From: Gracilariopsis chorda
Taxonomy: Eukaryota; Rhodophyta; Florideophyceae; Gracilariales; Gracilariaceae
Reading direction: 5' to 3'
Assembly (NCBI GenBank): GCA_003194525.1
Contig: NBIV01000084.1
Location: 186,001-250,000 of the forward strand
Length of the DNA: 64,000 nucleotides
The notes under the pieces were generated by a model. The model was not told the origin of the DNA. It made no database searches and saw only the letters and a list, made by a program, of their open reading frames with translations. Each line of letters begins with the position of its first letter. The first letter of the stretch is position 1. The translations under genes were made by a program, and so were the position numbers. This document shows positions 22,186-34,737 of the stretch, piece after piece.

Positions 22186-24023
22186 ATGGGTGATAAAAGC
22201 GCGTGCTCTGTCTCCGGTTTTCCGGTAAAACCCTCTGCACCAGAGTCACCAAGCGCCCAAACGACAACAACAGCCACCCTCGACAAGGGAGAAATGAACG
22301 AAGACAACAACATCAACAACCACAGCCAACCTCCGAGACTTCTCGGGCGATACACCACCGGTTTCCGGTCAGTTCCCCTGCCTCAGGGCGATCGAAATCC
22401 GGTACAACCAGGGAATATGGCTGCTGCAGCCGACCATCCCTTCGCACTACCACCTTCGGTGGTGTCCTCCGGAGCCACTCTGGTGTCCAACTGGCCAACC
22501 TACAACACCCTGGTAGGGCTCAACCCGATGAATCGGAATCACGCGTCGCGCCTGCGCCTTGCCCCGTGGTTCCACCCGGTCGCTGTCCTCAATGAGGGAT
22601 TGGTCACCGCTTATGCGGAGGGCTCAGACACCCTTCTGGGGGATCTGCCGAGAGCAGTCACCACATCGTGGGAATGGCGTCACCGGATGGCGATTCCGCG
22701 TCACCACCTCCGAAGAAATTCGGGCGAGACCGTCGCTGCAGCGCAGACCGCGTTGACGCGCATGGCGTACCAACGGCAGAGCCGGGCTCCATTCGATGTA
22801 CCGGTCCCACTGGAGTTTGGCTTCGACGTTAGCTACTTCCGCACTCGCGGGCAGGTTGGGTACGGCGAGAACCTGTTCCGCCTCGAGACCCTCGCTTGGA
22901 GGAATTTCCCCGCAGCGCGGCAAGAAGCCCTTTGCTGGGAGCGACCGATTATTCGGGTGGAGTTCAGGTACCTTCCCCGGCAATACCGGTCCAACTTTCT
23001 CCAAAACTTCATCCGCTACGAGTGGCGTTGGCGATCCCGATTCGGGTATTTTATCCCGTATGAGAACGTGGAGATAGAGCGGATTGCGCCGCCTCACCGA
23101 CTAGGTCGGTATGTAGCACTCCCCGAGTGGTGGCGCTTCCATGAAGCCTGCCGGGGGTGCTACATAGGACTCCCGCCGGTACTTACGTACCTCGGTTCGC
23201 TGCTCATGCGGGATCCCCGGTCGGGGTTGTGGTCCGTAGTGGTTACGGAGTGGGCGGCCCGCACTGCGGCTTATATACTCAACGAGGCGTACGACCAGTA
23301 TCGTCTCTGGTTCCTTCAACCGCGTGTGCGGGCAGCGATCCGAAACCTGGATCTTCGTATCCCCCTTGGGGGCCAGGCCAACAATGAAGAGGTCCTCCAA
23401 TTACTTGGGTACATCGACAGCGTTAGCTGGAGTGAGGTCCCGCCGGAGCAAAGCGGTCGTCTGGATGGCGGCAGCGGTAACACCGGTGGTCCGGGACTAG
23501 AAACACCGCCCTTGCGGGGGATTTTATCTACTTCGACCCCTGGGAGTTCCGGGAAATTTCCTCCGAGGAGGCGCGCGAGCTTCGCGATACGCCCCGGCAT
23601 GTGCCGGAAGACCACCCGGTGGGGTACGTCAATTCTGACGACTACTGCCGCGCATACGGCGGGGATGACCCAATGGTCGATAAAGAACCGGAAGAACCCG
23701 GGGAGATGGACGTAGAGGAAACCGGCGCTAGCGCGGAAGCTTTCCCAGAGGGGGTATCTCCGGCCGAGCCGGCTGCTGACCATTCGGCGGCAAGTGCCGG
23801 ACCTTCTATCCCCAGCGGGGTGACGGCGAATGAAAACGAGATCATCGCACGTTTCCTCCGGGGTGCCGGTCTTAGCGCTGCCGAGGTATCGGGGATGTCA
23901 ACACCATGGCGGACGCGTTGGCCTACCGCCTTGCTGGGGGTTACGCCCCGGACGATGGGGGTGAGTGAAACCTCTAGTCCAGTTTCCTGGTTCTTCTTTC
24001 CCTGGCTATGCCAGTTAGTGTAG
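22186..24023 (+). pseudogene. antisense accessory ORF of element A
   Basis: A long ORF region on the strand opposite to gag-pol, starting 57 bp from the 3' LTR. The first 509 codons or so are open from ATG 22186; an acidic Ser/Glu/Pro-rich tail runs to about 24023, and it looks broken about once. The protein is rich in Arg, Trp and Tyr with an ordered middle (YGENLFRLETLAWRNFP, PLPEWWRFHEA-like and LGSLLMRDPRSGLWSVVVTE stretches). No known domain, signal peptide, clear membrane span or zinc motif was recognised. AATAAA at 24056-24061 lies just downstream in the same sense. Additional antisense ORFs between pol and the 3' LTR are known in some plant Ty3/gypsy elements; this protein is not one I recognise. 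Element B lacks most of the module. Function unknown. Confidence 0.6.
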
Positions 24024-24055
24024 TGTAGTATTGTGGGGAGCTGGCTGCTCCCTTG

Positions 24056-24061
24056 AATAAA
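24056..24061 (+). terminator. possible polyadenylation signal for antisense ORF
   Basis: AATAAA lies 33 bp after the antisense coding region and is kept at the equivalent place in element B (reverse strand near 43590). Use as a signal is inference. Confidence 0.4.
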
Positions 24062-24219
24062 CTTTCCCGTTTAGAACGGTGCTTCTCGGTTGAGTTCTCC
24101 GTCTTCGACGGACCTTGCCTTGTTATCCTTTCCTATCGCTCTCCGCTCGCGCGGCAACGTTACCCAACTTGGGCATTAACCAGCGTGGCTGGGGCTGCAG
24201 TTCCTGTTTGACGGTGGTA

Positions 24220-27000
24220 TCAGAGGACCTGCGACCGTGGGAGGTGTTCAATTGGCTCCCACGTATCCCCACTGGGGTCGTACCCGTACCAGCGGACGCG
24301 GTATTGTAGAATACTATCCTGGTCCCAGGTGTGTCCGACAAGTCGGTCTACTACGAACTCTCGTTCGTAGACCTGCCAGCCGTGCCGGGTGGTGGTTATA
24401 CTTCCTTGCGGGGGCTGCCCACTGTGCGGTATAATGTCCCTTAGCAGGGTTTTCGGCAATAACTCCGGCGTTGCCGTGCGTTGTGATAGCGACCGCTGCT
24501 CATGCGGGAAGATATCCCTCAAGAGGGTGTGTGGTGCCACGGTTTTCCCCGGCAAGTCATTCCCCATTGGCGCAGGTTCATTTCCGCTTTCGCGGTATTG
24601 CGGGCGAACCGCCAGTCGGCGGGGACTTGGGTTCCGCCTTCGCGGTTGAGCTCACGAACCGCGAGTTTGCGGGAAGATGACCGCTCCTGCGGGATCGGCA
24701 TTTCCACAATCCCCTGGGGGGTCCCGTGCGACACGGTGATTGAGTGGCAAACCGCCTCCCTGCCAGGCGCACGAGCGCTCTGCACCATACGTTCCGGCGA
24801 TGCCGTGGTGTGCCCGGCTACTGACGGGTTGCCTGGGCTAACTCCGGGACACCGGTATTTTGGTCAAAATTCCCCTTTTGGGGGGTGCCGGGCAGGTGCC
24901 GATGACACCCTTTTCAGGGGCTTAGCCGCTAAGTGCGGTGCACCGTCTCCACGCGGAAGAGCAGCGTCCGGTATGACCGGTTTCGAGCGTGCGATGGCGT
25001 GCGCTTTTTCCGAGTTCCTCGGTTCTTCCCCGCAGCGTTGCGGGAGGTGGCGCAAATTATTCCCCGGAACGGGGGCTTCAATTCCGTCGACGACGGGAGG
25101 CGTTTCCGGCGCTTCCGGGCCAGGGCCTGAAGCTTCGGCTGCGGCATGGCTGCCTTTTTCCCCAGGTTGGATGTGGGGATTTCCCAGCGGCGCTGGTGTA
25201 TCTGGGCGCCTCTTCTCCGCAAGGCGCGGGTCAGATCGACCTGATTGAACCACTTCCGCGGGGACTTCCGCCAACGGCGGCTTCGAGGCATCGCCCTGTT
25301 CAGGGGATTGGAGGCAATCGTCACCATACTCCCTTATCGGAAATCCTTCCCTGACAGGGGTGTGCTGTAGTTGCGCTTCAACTTCCCGTGTAGCACGGTA
25401 TATTTTCCGCGTTTGTAGCGATGCCTCCTGGGATGGATCGGGCGATTGCATTTCCGCTGTTGCGGTATTGGAGGGAGGCTTCTCGTTTTCCCGTGACAAA
25501 CGGTGTATTTGCCGCTTTTGCAGGGCCTGGGCGTCTGGTTCCTGTTGCACAGCACTGCCCGGGAACGGGGGATTAGTGTCGCGTGACATACTCCGTGCTC
25601 CACGGTCAGTGTTCCGTATGTTACGGTGTGTTTCCCGTTGCGATGGCGATATCGTTCCTCGAAAACGAGTGTTCTCCTCCCCCTCCTTAGACGGAGCGGC
25701 GGGATAAGGGATAAACTTCCCCGCCTGGCGGGTATAAATGCGCGCCAGTGGGGCAGACGTGGTAGGGGCGGGCGCTGAGAGGCCCGAATTACGCGGCTGA
25801 GCCGGTGAGTCCGACAGAGTCGGTAGGTCTGAGAGTCCCCGGCTGGGGTGTGGTAGTACCGTAGGCCTAGTACTCCCGGATGATTCCGGTGTTGCAGAGT
25901 CCGTAGAAACAGGGTTGCCTGGATCCAGGACTACCTCTGACGAGGGAGGAGGGGCAAGGACAACACGGTCACGGGAAACCCGTTCGTGCGTGTCGCCCAT
26001 CTCTACCACGACAGTGTCGGTGTTCACAGAGATGACCTTGAATAGTCCATCCGCCACAGGCGAGAGTTTATGGCGCTTCTCCCGTTCTGGGTTGTAGTAC
26101 TCCTTCCTGATGAAGATGTAGTTATTCGCCCGAATCGGGGACGGTTTTCCTCGCAAGCGAGCATCAAAATCCCGCTTGTAAGCGGCTTGGGCCCGTGCCA
26201 TAGACTTCCGCGCAGCGGGGACCAGCTTGGAAAGCCATTGCTTCCATTGCTGCCGGTAGATACCCACTGATGGGAAATTGTCCAAGGTAGCTTGGGGTTC
26301 CAGCGCCACATGCGGGGTTGTTCTAGATAGAACCAACTCGAATGGCGAAACTCCGGTAGTCCGGTGTATCTGCGTATTGTACGCGTAGGTTACCGCATCA
26401 GCGTGGAGATCCCAATTCGATGGGCGGTCAGCGACGTAGGAACGTAAGGCCGCGAGTAACGTCCGGTTAAACCGTTCAACTTGCCCATTACACGGGGGGT
26501 GGTAGGTAGTCGTGAACAAGTTCTTGACATCCAGGATGCGACAAACATCCTGGAAGAACTTGCTCACGAACTGTTTCCCGTTATCGGAGAGCACCTCCAC
26601 AGGGGGACCGTAGACAAAAATCCAGTGCGTCACCAGAGCCTGGGCCACCGTGAGAGCGGTTATCCTCCGAAGAGGGACAGTCCATACCAGCTTAGAAACG
26701 CGGTCGGTAATGAAAAGTAGAAACTTGTTTCCACGTTTTGTGGTGAGTAGTGGTCCGAGAAGATCAATTGCGATAAACTCGAGTGGCGCCCTTGCGGGGA
26801 ATAGTTTCATCTTCTTCGCATTTTTGCGGAGCTTGACACGATTCTTCACGCATTCGCTACCGAACCGCACAGTTGCGTAGCAATCCACCGCCATGGCGGG
26901 CCAATAGAAATCCCTTTGCAGGGTTAGGTAGAGTTTCCTCCCACCTGGGTGACCTCCGATGGGGGCTTAGTGTGATAGATGTAACACCCGCGATTGCAGG
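24220..27000 (-). pseudogene. element A integrase, Pro-rich linker and chromodomain
   Basis: The zinc-binding HHCC region starts with GGHPGGRKLYLTL near 26950. The catalytic core shows IDLLGPLL (first Asp), LSDNGKQF (second Asp) and CNGQVERFNR (Glu). GPF-type SH3-like tail reads KLSPVADGLFKVISV. A linker of more than 400 residues rich in Pro, Arg, Ser and Glu follows, then a chromodomain: YEREFVVDRLVGH, LQYRVRWYGYDPSGDTWEPIEHL (24220-24380), whose aromatic residues match the methyl-lysine cage. Chromodomains of this clade steer insertion into heterochromatin. The unusually long linker is shared by B. Confidence 0.9.
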
Positions 27001-27299
27001 GAATGAGGTACCACAATCTGTGGGCGGGCTTCGACCTTCCTTACGAGGTAGCCTTTGTCGTTTACCCCGAAAGGGAGATCTTCACCACCGTTGATACGGG
27101 CACGAATCCTCGTACAGAATGGGTCGCCGAATTGTTCTCGGATCATTTCTTCCGGTGATACCGGTACAAAGTTTCCCGGTAACGGGTTCTCAGATTCATC
27201 TCGCGTTGCGAGTAGTTCGTCAAAGTCAGCATCCTCGTCCCAGTTTCCTGGCCCAGCCTCGATGGCACATTCCGGATTATCCGGGTCTATGGCCATGAA

Positions 27300-29864
27300 A
27301 CATGGGACCTCATCATCCTCCGCTGGGAGTGCTTCCCCACTTGTGGGTAACCGCGACAAGGCGTCGGCTTGGGTGTTCTGCGCGCCCGTTTTATAAATGA
27401 CTTGAAAGTCATATTCCGCGAAGCGCAGTCTCCAGCGCATGAGGCGTCCCGACGGGTCGGAGATATTCATGAACCACCTCAATGAGGAATGATCCATATA
27501 CACGGTGAATTGAATTCCCATAAGGTAGGGGCGCAGAGTGTTCATCGCCCATACGACGGCGAGGCATTCTTTCTCCGATACGGAGTAGTTCCGCTCATTA
27601 ACATTGAGCGAGCGCGACCAATAACGAATTGGATGTCGTTCCCCCTCTGGGGTGGAATGAAGAAGAGCACACCCGACTTGGTAGTCGCTCGAGTCCGTAT
27701 CTACGGAGTATGGCAACCCAAGTTTTGGGAGATGTAGTATTGGTGCTGATGTGGCAGCCTCCTTTAAGGAGTTAAAAGCTTCCGATTGCTCTGGCGTAAA
27801 TGTTCCCAGTTTTGGGGGGTTCCCCTTTCGCAACAATGCGTTTAGGGGCGCCGCAGTATCCGAAAAGTTCGGAATAAACCGTCGATAGACGTTGACCAGC
27901 CCCAAAAAGGAGCGCAGTTCCGTTCGAGTACGGGGTTCTTTCGCCTCAACGAGGGATTTGACTCGAGCTTTATCGATTGCTAACCGTCCAGGACGGATAA
28001 TGTGACCCAGATACTTCACAGTATCTGTGAAAAACTCGCATTTCCTCAACTTGAGGGTAATTCCCGCATCGCGGAGTACGGTCAGCACGTCTCGGACGTG
28101 AGTGAGATGGTCGTCCAACGAGTTGGAGAAGATGATAATATCATCAAGGTAGACCAGACAACTCCGCCACTTAAAGCGGTTGAGTAGAATATCTACTGCA
28201 CGCTGAAAGGTGGCGGGGGCGTTGGTTAACCCGAATGGCATCCACTTGAAGCGGTACGTTCCTGCGTGGCAGGTGAATGCGGTTTTGTCGCGATCCTCCT
28301 GTCTGACAGGTACTTGCCAATATCTCCAATTGGCATCAAGGGCCGTGAACAAGGTGGCGTCTCCAAGGGAGTCAATGCACTCGTCCATACGAGGGATAGG
28401 GTACGTGTCCCTAACGGTCACGGCATTTAGCCGGCGGTAGTCGACACAGAACCTCTAGGTTCCGTCGGCCTTTAAAGCCAGTACAACTGGGGATGCCCAG
28501 GGTGATTGAGCGGGCTCAATCACACCTGCGCGGAGCATTTTGTTCACTTGGGACTGCTCCTCTTCCCGAGCTTTCGGACCCCTGTAAGGGGGTTGTGCAA
28601 CCGGTCGCGCACCGGGGATTAGATCAATCCGGTGTTCCGTTGCATTAATCTCGCCAAGCGAGCCATTCCACATTGTGCTGAGCTCCCGTAATATGGTACG
28701 GAGTTTGTCACGGTGCGACTCTGGCACGTGGCTGAAGTCCAGCGCTTCAAGTGCTTTTTCTGGATCAATCCGGTCGTTGCTCGATGGAGCATTGTCCTGT
28801 GGAACAGGTGTTGTTCGCAATTCCGAGTTACTCGGTATGTTCGACACTAAAGTAGCGGTTTCCTCCCCCTCCTTAGACTTGAAGTCTTCGGACGGCGGGG
28901 CGAACTCCTCAGAAGAGGTGGTAACTGCGAGTACATCGGCGGCTGTCATCTTTGTTGGCAGCATTCCCATAGGATGGGGGGTTACACTCCCAATTACTTG
29001 TTGTTTGACCAGATACTGGGGTTGTTTGCCAAGGTTGGCAACCAATATCCGGAAAGGAACATCCGGGGAAATGGAGACAATTCCATTAGCCAGCGCCAGC
29101 TGGGATTTTTCGTACAACGAGGCGAGGGGTTGTATAACCCGAAGACGGTGTTGACGGGAATTTACCTGCACCCAGACTTGGGACTCAGCTGGTATAGAAA
29201 CCGAGGCAACGACGCGGAGCTTGGTGGACTCGCGGGACGCGGGCGGTGGTTCCTGCACAGCAGGGAGCGGAACTTGTTTCCGAGAGAACCGCTTTAGTGG
29301 GCGGCGAACAATCAGAACCGACGATCTATCGTCAAGTTCTACACGCCTAAGGCGGGGCCTGATTGCGTCGACAAATCTGTCGTAGTAATCACATCCCAGT
29401 ATCACTGGTGCTGCCAATGAACGGCAAACGATGAAGTCCAACTTCACCACAGAGGTACCAAGTCTCACGACGAGGTCCACTGTGCCCACCGTTTGTAACG
29501 GATTGTTTTTCGCATCCGAAATGTCGGGGACCGCGTCAGAGCGGATACGAGACCCCACAAGCGGGGGTAACAATGATTCCACAACAAAGTTGGGGCCTGC
29601 ACCTGTATCCAGGACGGTGAGAAACCTCACCATAAACTGGGGGTCAAGGAAAAGGTCGGCATAGACCTTATAGTTGCGCTTGGCCAAGACCAAGACTCTA
29701 CCGGGATTCCGGGGATTTTTACTCCGTATCCACGGGCGACGCAACACACCGAGGTGCGCAGAGTCCGCGTCAGCGGTGTCTTTCATCGAGAGGACTTTCA
29801 CCGGGGATCGAGGCAAGGACGCCTCAGGCGCCAACAGCCTCGTTTTTGAGGACGCCTCTCCCAA
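27300..29864 (-). pseudogene. element A protease, RT and RNase H
   Basis: Protease active site VLDTGAGPNF near 29610. RT blocks: [30 protein letters not shown]-type WMPFGLTNAPATFQRA, and VYLDDIIIFS (catalytic YLDD at about 28142-28153). RNase H: SVDTDSSDYQVGCALL, NYSVSEKECLAVVWAM, VYMDHSSLRW, QADALSRL (27350-27740). Order and motifs are those of a Ty3/gypsy polyprotein. Nearly continuous. Confidence 0.9.
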
Positions 29865-29881
29865 ATGGGAGACTCCCTCAG

Positions 29882-32056
29882 TTAGTTTTCTGCCTTCTGC
29901 GGTGGGTTGGTTTCCTCGACAACGAGTGCTTCATCTCGTTGACGGGGGTTCCTATCCGCATAAGCGGGGGTTGCAACGGATGGTTGCGTAATCTCCCGAA
30001 TCGGGGTGTATGAAGCTTGCCGCGCACGCGGGGTCTGTGGTAGGGCATGGAAAAAGTCCGTTTTAGCACGGAGGTAGGAAGCCGTCGGGACGGAACGTTT
30101 CTCCTCTGGAGTGAGGGCCTCATAATCTGCCACTACCTTGGCCATATCCTTCAGTGAACAAATACACTGAGGGGAGGTATGGCCATGGGCATAGCACAGG
30201 TGGCAAATGAGAGCCAATACCGCGACACGCAGATTATGATTCCGGGTATCGGAGAAGCGAACTGCAGGGCGGGTGTCAGACCATCCAGGCCGTTGATAAC
30301 AGGAATGACCGTTTGAAAGCGGGAGTCGTTGGGGTTGAACCCGACTGTTACCACCGTACAAAACGGGATCTTCCGTTCCCGTATCACGGGTCATCTCCGT
30401 CGTCGACGGCAAATCACTGATGGGTATCGACACACCATCCCCCTGCACTAAATGCACGGTATCAAATCCCTGTCCAGGGTTCCCATCCGCAGTGAGCGGG
30501 AGTGAGGAAGCTTCGCTTTCCAGCAACAACGCCTTGGCGGATTTAGACCGATTGTTCGGAGTTCTTGCACAAAGTGCATCCCCTTCCGCTCGGGCGTGTT
30601 GGACCAGCTAGAGATAGGCGATCCTCCGCTTTTCCTCCCGATAACGGGTAACTAAACTCCGGATTGCCGGGTCAAGACCATCAATAAACATGGTACTGCG
30701 CTCCCCAGCGGGGTATACGTTACCACATCTGTGGAAAGCCTTGTTAAGGCGCACCGAGTAATCGGTCTCGGGCTCTCCAGCACGCTGGCGTGTATCTCGC
30801 AAAGCGAGGATAGCTTGCTGAGTAGCGGTGTTTGTGGCGTAGGAGCGCAGTAGGTACTGCACAGCCTCCAGCCAGCAGGTAATTCCTCCCTCAGGGGCAC
30901 GAAAAGGTTCTCTGACGGAGTTGTATTGGTCCTCCGCCACTCCCCGTAAGAAATACGGTAAAGCCAAATAGGCTTGTCCCTCAATCATACCGAGGATATC
31001 GGCCTCCGCTACAAAGCAGGATAGGAAATCCAGTACTAGGACTGGGTCCTCTCCTGTAAAATACTGGTTGCGGAGCGAAAGCTGCTTTCGCTTAATGCAT
31101 TCTCGCACCTTTCCCGTACCACGGGGCGTACGTCCAAGTGACGAGTCTTCGAGCCGGTAGTACCAGTATGATAAAAGCTTCCGGTAATCCGGGTTTGTCG
31201 GTTTCAATTCCCGGAGACCGGGGTGTCTTCTCCCCTTCTCGCGGGTTCGGACCACACCTTCAGTGGCCGATGACCGCTTCGAGCGGGAGGAGTAGCCTCG
31301 CTTCTCGTCCTTCGAGTCGGAGTCCGAGGAGCTCGAGCTAACCGAATGGTTTCGGGATGAGGCCGACGATGTCGAAGAATCGGAGTCCGAATATTTTCGG
31401 TGGTGTTTCCGTCGATGACGGCGTTTCTTCTTCCCAGCAAGCTGGTCGTTGTGCGATGACTCGTTTACCGGATCATCCGGGGATGGTTGGTCCATGAGGA
31501 CGAACTGCTCCAGCTTCTCCAGGCGGGCACCGATCCGATCAAATCGGGCTTCAACTCCTTCGATGAAGGTGGCGGGTTGTCCTAAACTCTCCAACATGGA
31601 GTTGACGTCAGACCGTAAAATACGGAGTTCCTCGGCGACCTCCTTTACGGGGGTTGCCAAGACCATCTCTTGGAGGGATTTTAGTTCCCCTACAAGGGTG
31701 TCATGGGCTGTCCACAGAGCGCGGACCTGGGATTCCAGAGAAGTCCCCTGGGGGGTGTTATCGCCCGTTCCACGGGGGCTTGAAGCCGCGACAGCGGGAG
31801 CAGGCCGGAGTGCCTGGGGCACTGCGGCAACAGCCAGAGTCGATGCTGCATTCCCCTGCGGGGGTGATAACGAGGGCAAAAGGAGGGTCCGGGGTTCCCG
31901 GTCGGGGCTATCATTCCGCGATGAAGCGGCGCCAGTACGGCTGGAACTTGTCTGTATAGGGATACGGGGTACGAACCGAACTTCGGAAGTGTCCGCGTTG
32001 TCGCGGGAGCGACTACACGTAACCACTGCCTCCGCATCGGAGGGATTTCTCGGCAT
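29882..32056 (-). pseudogene. element A gag
   Basis: The N-terminal part is Ser/Arg/Pro rich with a predicted coiled-coil-like stretch (LRILRSDVNSMLESLG, RFDRIGARLEKLEQF). A basic KKKRRHRRKHHRK tract follows, then the capsid-like region with LDFLSCFVAEADILG and DYSVRLNKAFHRCGN. The nucleocapsid knuckle CHLCYAHGHTSPQC (CX2CX4HX4C) lies near 30180-30220. Packages the element RNA in the particle. Broken about once. Confidence 0.85.
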
Positions 32057-32137
32057 GAGAAAATACCGTTATGACGGGAAACGATCACGGAACTTCCAGT
32101 GAATGAAAACAAACCTCGTAAGAGGGAAAACAAACCC

Positions 32138-32157
32138 AATTCTAGGTCGGGAGACCA
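32138..32157 (-). promoter_or_regulatory. element A primer-binding site
   Basis: On the minus strand TGGTCTCCCGACCTAG follows the LTR end after a 3-base spacer (AAG). Element B has TGGTCTCCCGGCCTAG at 35584. The tRNA partner was not identified. Confidence 0.55.
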
Positions 32158-32160
32158 CTT

Positions 32161-32987
32161 TGTGGTGCAATGCCCCAAAGGGGAAAAACACCGAAAGACG
32201 TTCAAGATCTTCCTCTCACGAGGTGAACCAAGTTGGGTAGAGCCCTCCCAGAGGTGTCACCGCGAAGCCGGTTTGTAAGACCAGGGACACCTGTCGGGAC
32301 TTGCGCAGGGAGGTGAAGGCGAAGAATCGGTATCCGCGTGAGCGGGGTGTGATCCTCAGTAGAGGTATGTTTCCACGTAAGTGGGGGGGTGTGAGCGGAT
32401 GCGCGCACGAGGGCCGCGGATAGCGGGAGGTGCTACCCTAAAAAGGGGGAAAAGGAAGGGCGAAGAGGAGGAAGAGTGGACGATGTGAGTCGCGAGAGCG
32501 ACGAGCAGATACGGCAATGCCGGTGGACAGGACTCCCTATACAGGGCGAAACACTAATATGATTGGAACAATTATACTCCCAAGGATGGGCTTCTTTAGA
32601 TGTGCAAGGGGTTTACATGTCCCGTGGTTTACGGCGTTTCCCTCCAAGGAGGAGTAGAGTACGCGCGCAAGCGGCAACAACTAGAGCCAATTCCCCAGGT
32701 TGGGGTCCCTTGTTCGGGGAAGGTTTACTGGTGCGACGGCAGTGCGCCGTGGCACTAAGTACCAGCTTCCCAGAAATGGGTGTGAAAATAATAAATAATA
32801 CTAACTAAAATACTCCAAATTCAGTGGCAACATCCACTAGTGTGGCCAACCGCCAATTGACCCAAACCGTGTCCCACGTGTCCATATCCACCATAGTGCG
32901 GCGTAGTTCATATACACACTACACAACCGATAATATCGGGAAAGCGTTCAAGTACCTAGAATCCCTCCCTGAGGGCGTTGCACTTCA
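32161..32987 (-). repeat. element A 5' LTR
   Basis: 827 bp, plus-strand TGTGGTGCAATG...GCACTTCA. It contains about fourteen short perfect hairpins between 32173 and 32750 (see findings). Confidence 0.9.
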
Positions 32988-32992
32988 ATGAA

Positions 32993-34737
32993 CTACACGA
33001 TGAGAGCAACTTCACTTTGGACGTACTGATAGCGCAGTCTACCAATACGGACCCGTCCGAACAGTTCGAGCGTGTCTCGTTGGAAGAGATTCTACGTGCG
33101 CAACACGCAGACGCCTTCTGCACTGCAATACGCTCCCGTCTTAGCAGAGGGGAAGGTTTTTTTTTTGTTTTGATGAACGAGGGGTACTTATTCGCACTGT
33201 CGAAGCATCGGATCAGTGCTTCCACATGTTCTGAAGAGTTTGTTTTGCATCTCGCGCATTACTACCAGTTATCTGGGCACCCAGGCGGAACTAAGCTCTA
33301 TCTTACTCTCAGAAGAGACTTTATACCCCATTAGTGGTGATGGATTGTCTTGATATGGCGAAGTTATATACGTCATGGGCGAAGAATCTCATCAAGTTCT
33401 GGAAAAGAAAAAGGCCATTGAAACTATTACCGGCAAACGCGCCTTTAGAGTACGTTAGTATTGACATCCTAGGTGAGCTGATTTGCACAAAACGAGGACA
33501 TAAGTACCTACTGGTAGTTACAGACCACTTCTCGAAGCTAACCCGGACGGTTCGGCTCAGACGGGTCTCGGCCGCAGCTATTGCGCAGGCTTTCATCCGA
33601 GAATGGGTTTATGTATACGGTCCACCGTTGACTTGGCTTTCAGATAATAGAAAGCAATTTGTTGCAAAGTTCTTCCAGGACGTGTGCCGCATTCTCGGCG
33701 TGAGGAATGTGTTTACCCCGACCTACCACCCACAAACGAGCGGACAGGTTGAACGTTTTAATCGCACACCCCTCGCCGCTCTTTGGCACTACGTCACGGA
33801 TGACCTCAAGGATGAGGATTTCTACGCAGACACACTGTGCTACGCCTACGACACGCAGGTACACTCGACCACGAAAATGGCCCCCTTTGAGCTGGTCCTA
33901 TCCGGTCGCTCGCCAACACTACCAGTAACGCTGGAAGAATACAGCAAATCAGACGCGCCAACAGCGGCGAAGCACCACCTCAAGTGGAGGGAAGACCTAA
34001 GAAGACGCGCGGAGCAGGCGGCAAGGGAACTGGGAACGGCGCAGACCCACTACAAGTCGAATTGCGACGCCAGTCTGCTCCCAATAATTCCGGATCTTCG
34101 GGTAGATGGTCAAGTTTTCCTGCGTGTTAAACATCCAGATGGGACGGCACCGGAAGGATGGAAAGAGCTCCAAAGAAGGCACAAGCTATCCCCAGTAGTG
34201 TCGGATCCGTTTGAGATAATCAATCTTGACTCGGAAACGGTGCTGATCCGCAGAGACTACGAAGTCGAAAGAATCTCACGCGATTGTTTGTTGACAGCCC
34301 TATCCCCACTCGAGACGGATCACCGGTACAAGCCACTGCTGCTCAGCGAGAGAAAGTTGACCGTCTGACCACGGAGGTAAAAGTGGCGTCACAGCCACTC
34401 AGCAGCCCGGAAGTATCCCACATTCCGCCTCCCGGACGAGCCGGTGTACAGCAGCCACCGTTGGCACTATAGGCATGGCACACCGCCCCATATTGGCACG
34501 AGTTGGCCACGTGGAGAATACCCCGCAGACAGGGTCTGATGCTGGCGCTGTCACACGTGAGGTGTCACTGGGAAGCCCCAAGATGACCGTTCATTGGTCG
34601 GGCAACGCTGGCAAAAACGCCGTTCCGCCTCCCTGCAGAGAGCGCGCTCCCGTCGAGCTTCCACGACCACGTGAAGAAGAGGAAGCCACTGACCACAGCG
34701 TCAAGCTGAAGAAGGCGGCCCATCTCGAAGTGGAAAG
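32993..34737 (+). pseudogene. element C integrase region (between A and B)
   Basis: Resumes C after element A. HYYQLSGHPGGTKLYLTLRRDF (33256-33320) is the N-terminal zinc region; core blocks are SIDILGELI (first Asp), LSDNRKQFVAKFFQDV (second Asp) and TSGQVERFNR (Glu), followed by ELQRRHKLSPVVSDPFEI. The catalytic triad is still readable. Ends where element B is inserted. Only a few breaks in this part. Confidence 0.85.

Larger units (their letters stand above)
21303..32987 (-). mobile_element. element A: chromovirus, minus strand, broken
   Basis: Two 827-bp LTRs in the same orientation, target duplication ATGAA at 21298-21302 and 32988-32992, inserted in element C. On the minus strand: 5' LTR, primer site, gag, protease, RT, RNase H, integrase, a long Pro-rich linker, chromodomain, then about 2 kb holding an ORF on the opposite strand, then purine tract and 3' LTR. 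LTRs differ by roughly 4% by eye, so moderately old. About five breaks in gag-pol. Confidence 0.9.

Noticed and set aside
24502-25248. Open frame of 248 codons on the plus strand
   Set aside because: Shadow of the element A integrase linker on the opposite strand; Gly/Pro/Arg rich with no domain.
31449-32102. Open frame of 217 codons on the plus strand over A gag (and the parallel minus-strand frame 35463-36209 over B gag)
   Set aside because: Antisense shadow of gag, preserved because the low-complexity gag lacks stops in that frame; no independent support.
32138-32157. tRNA gene near the primer site
   Set aside because: Only a short complement to a tRNA end; no cloverleaf.
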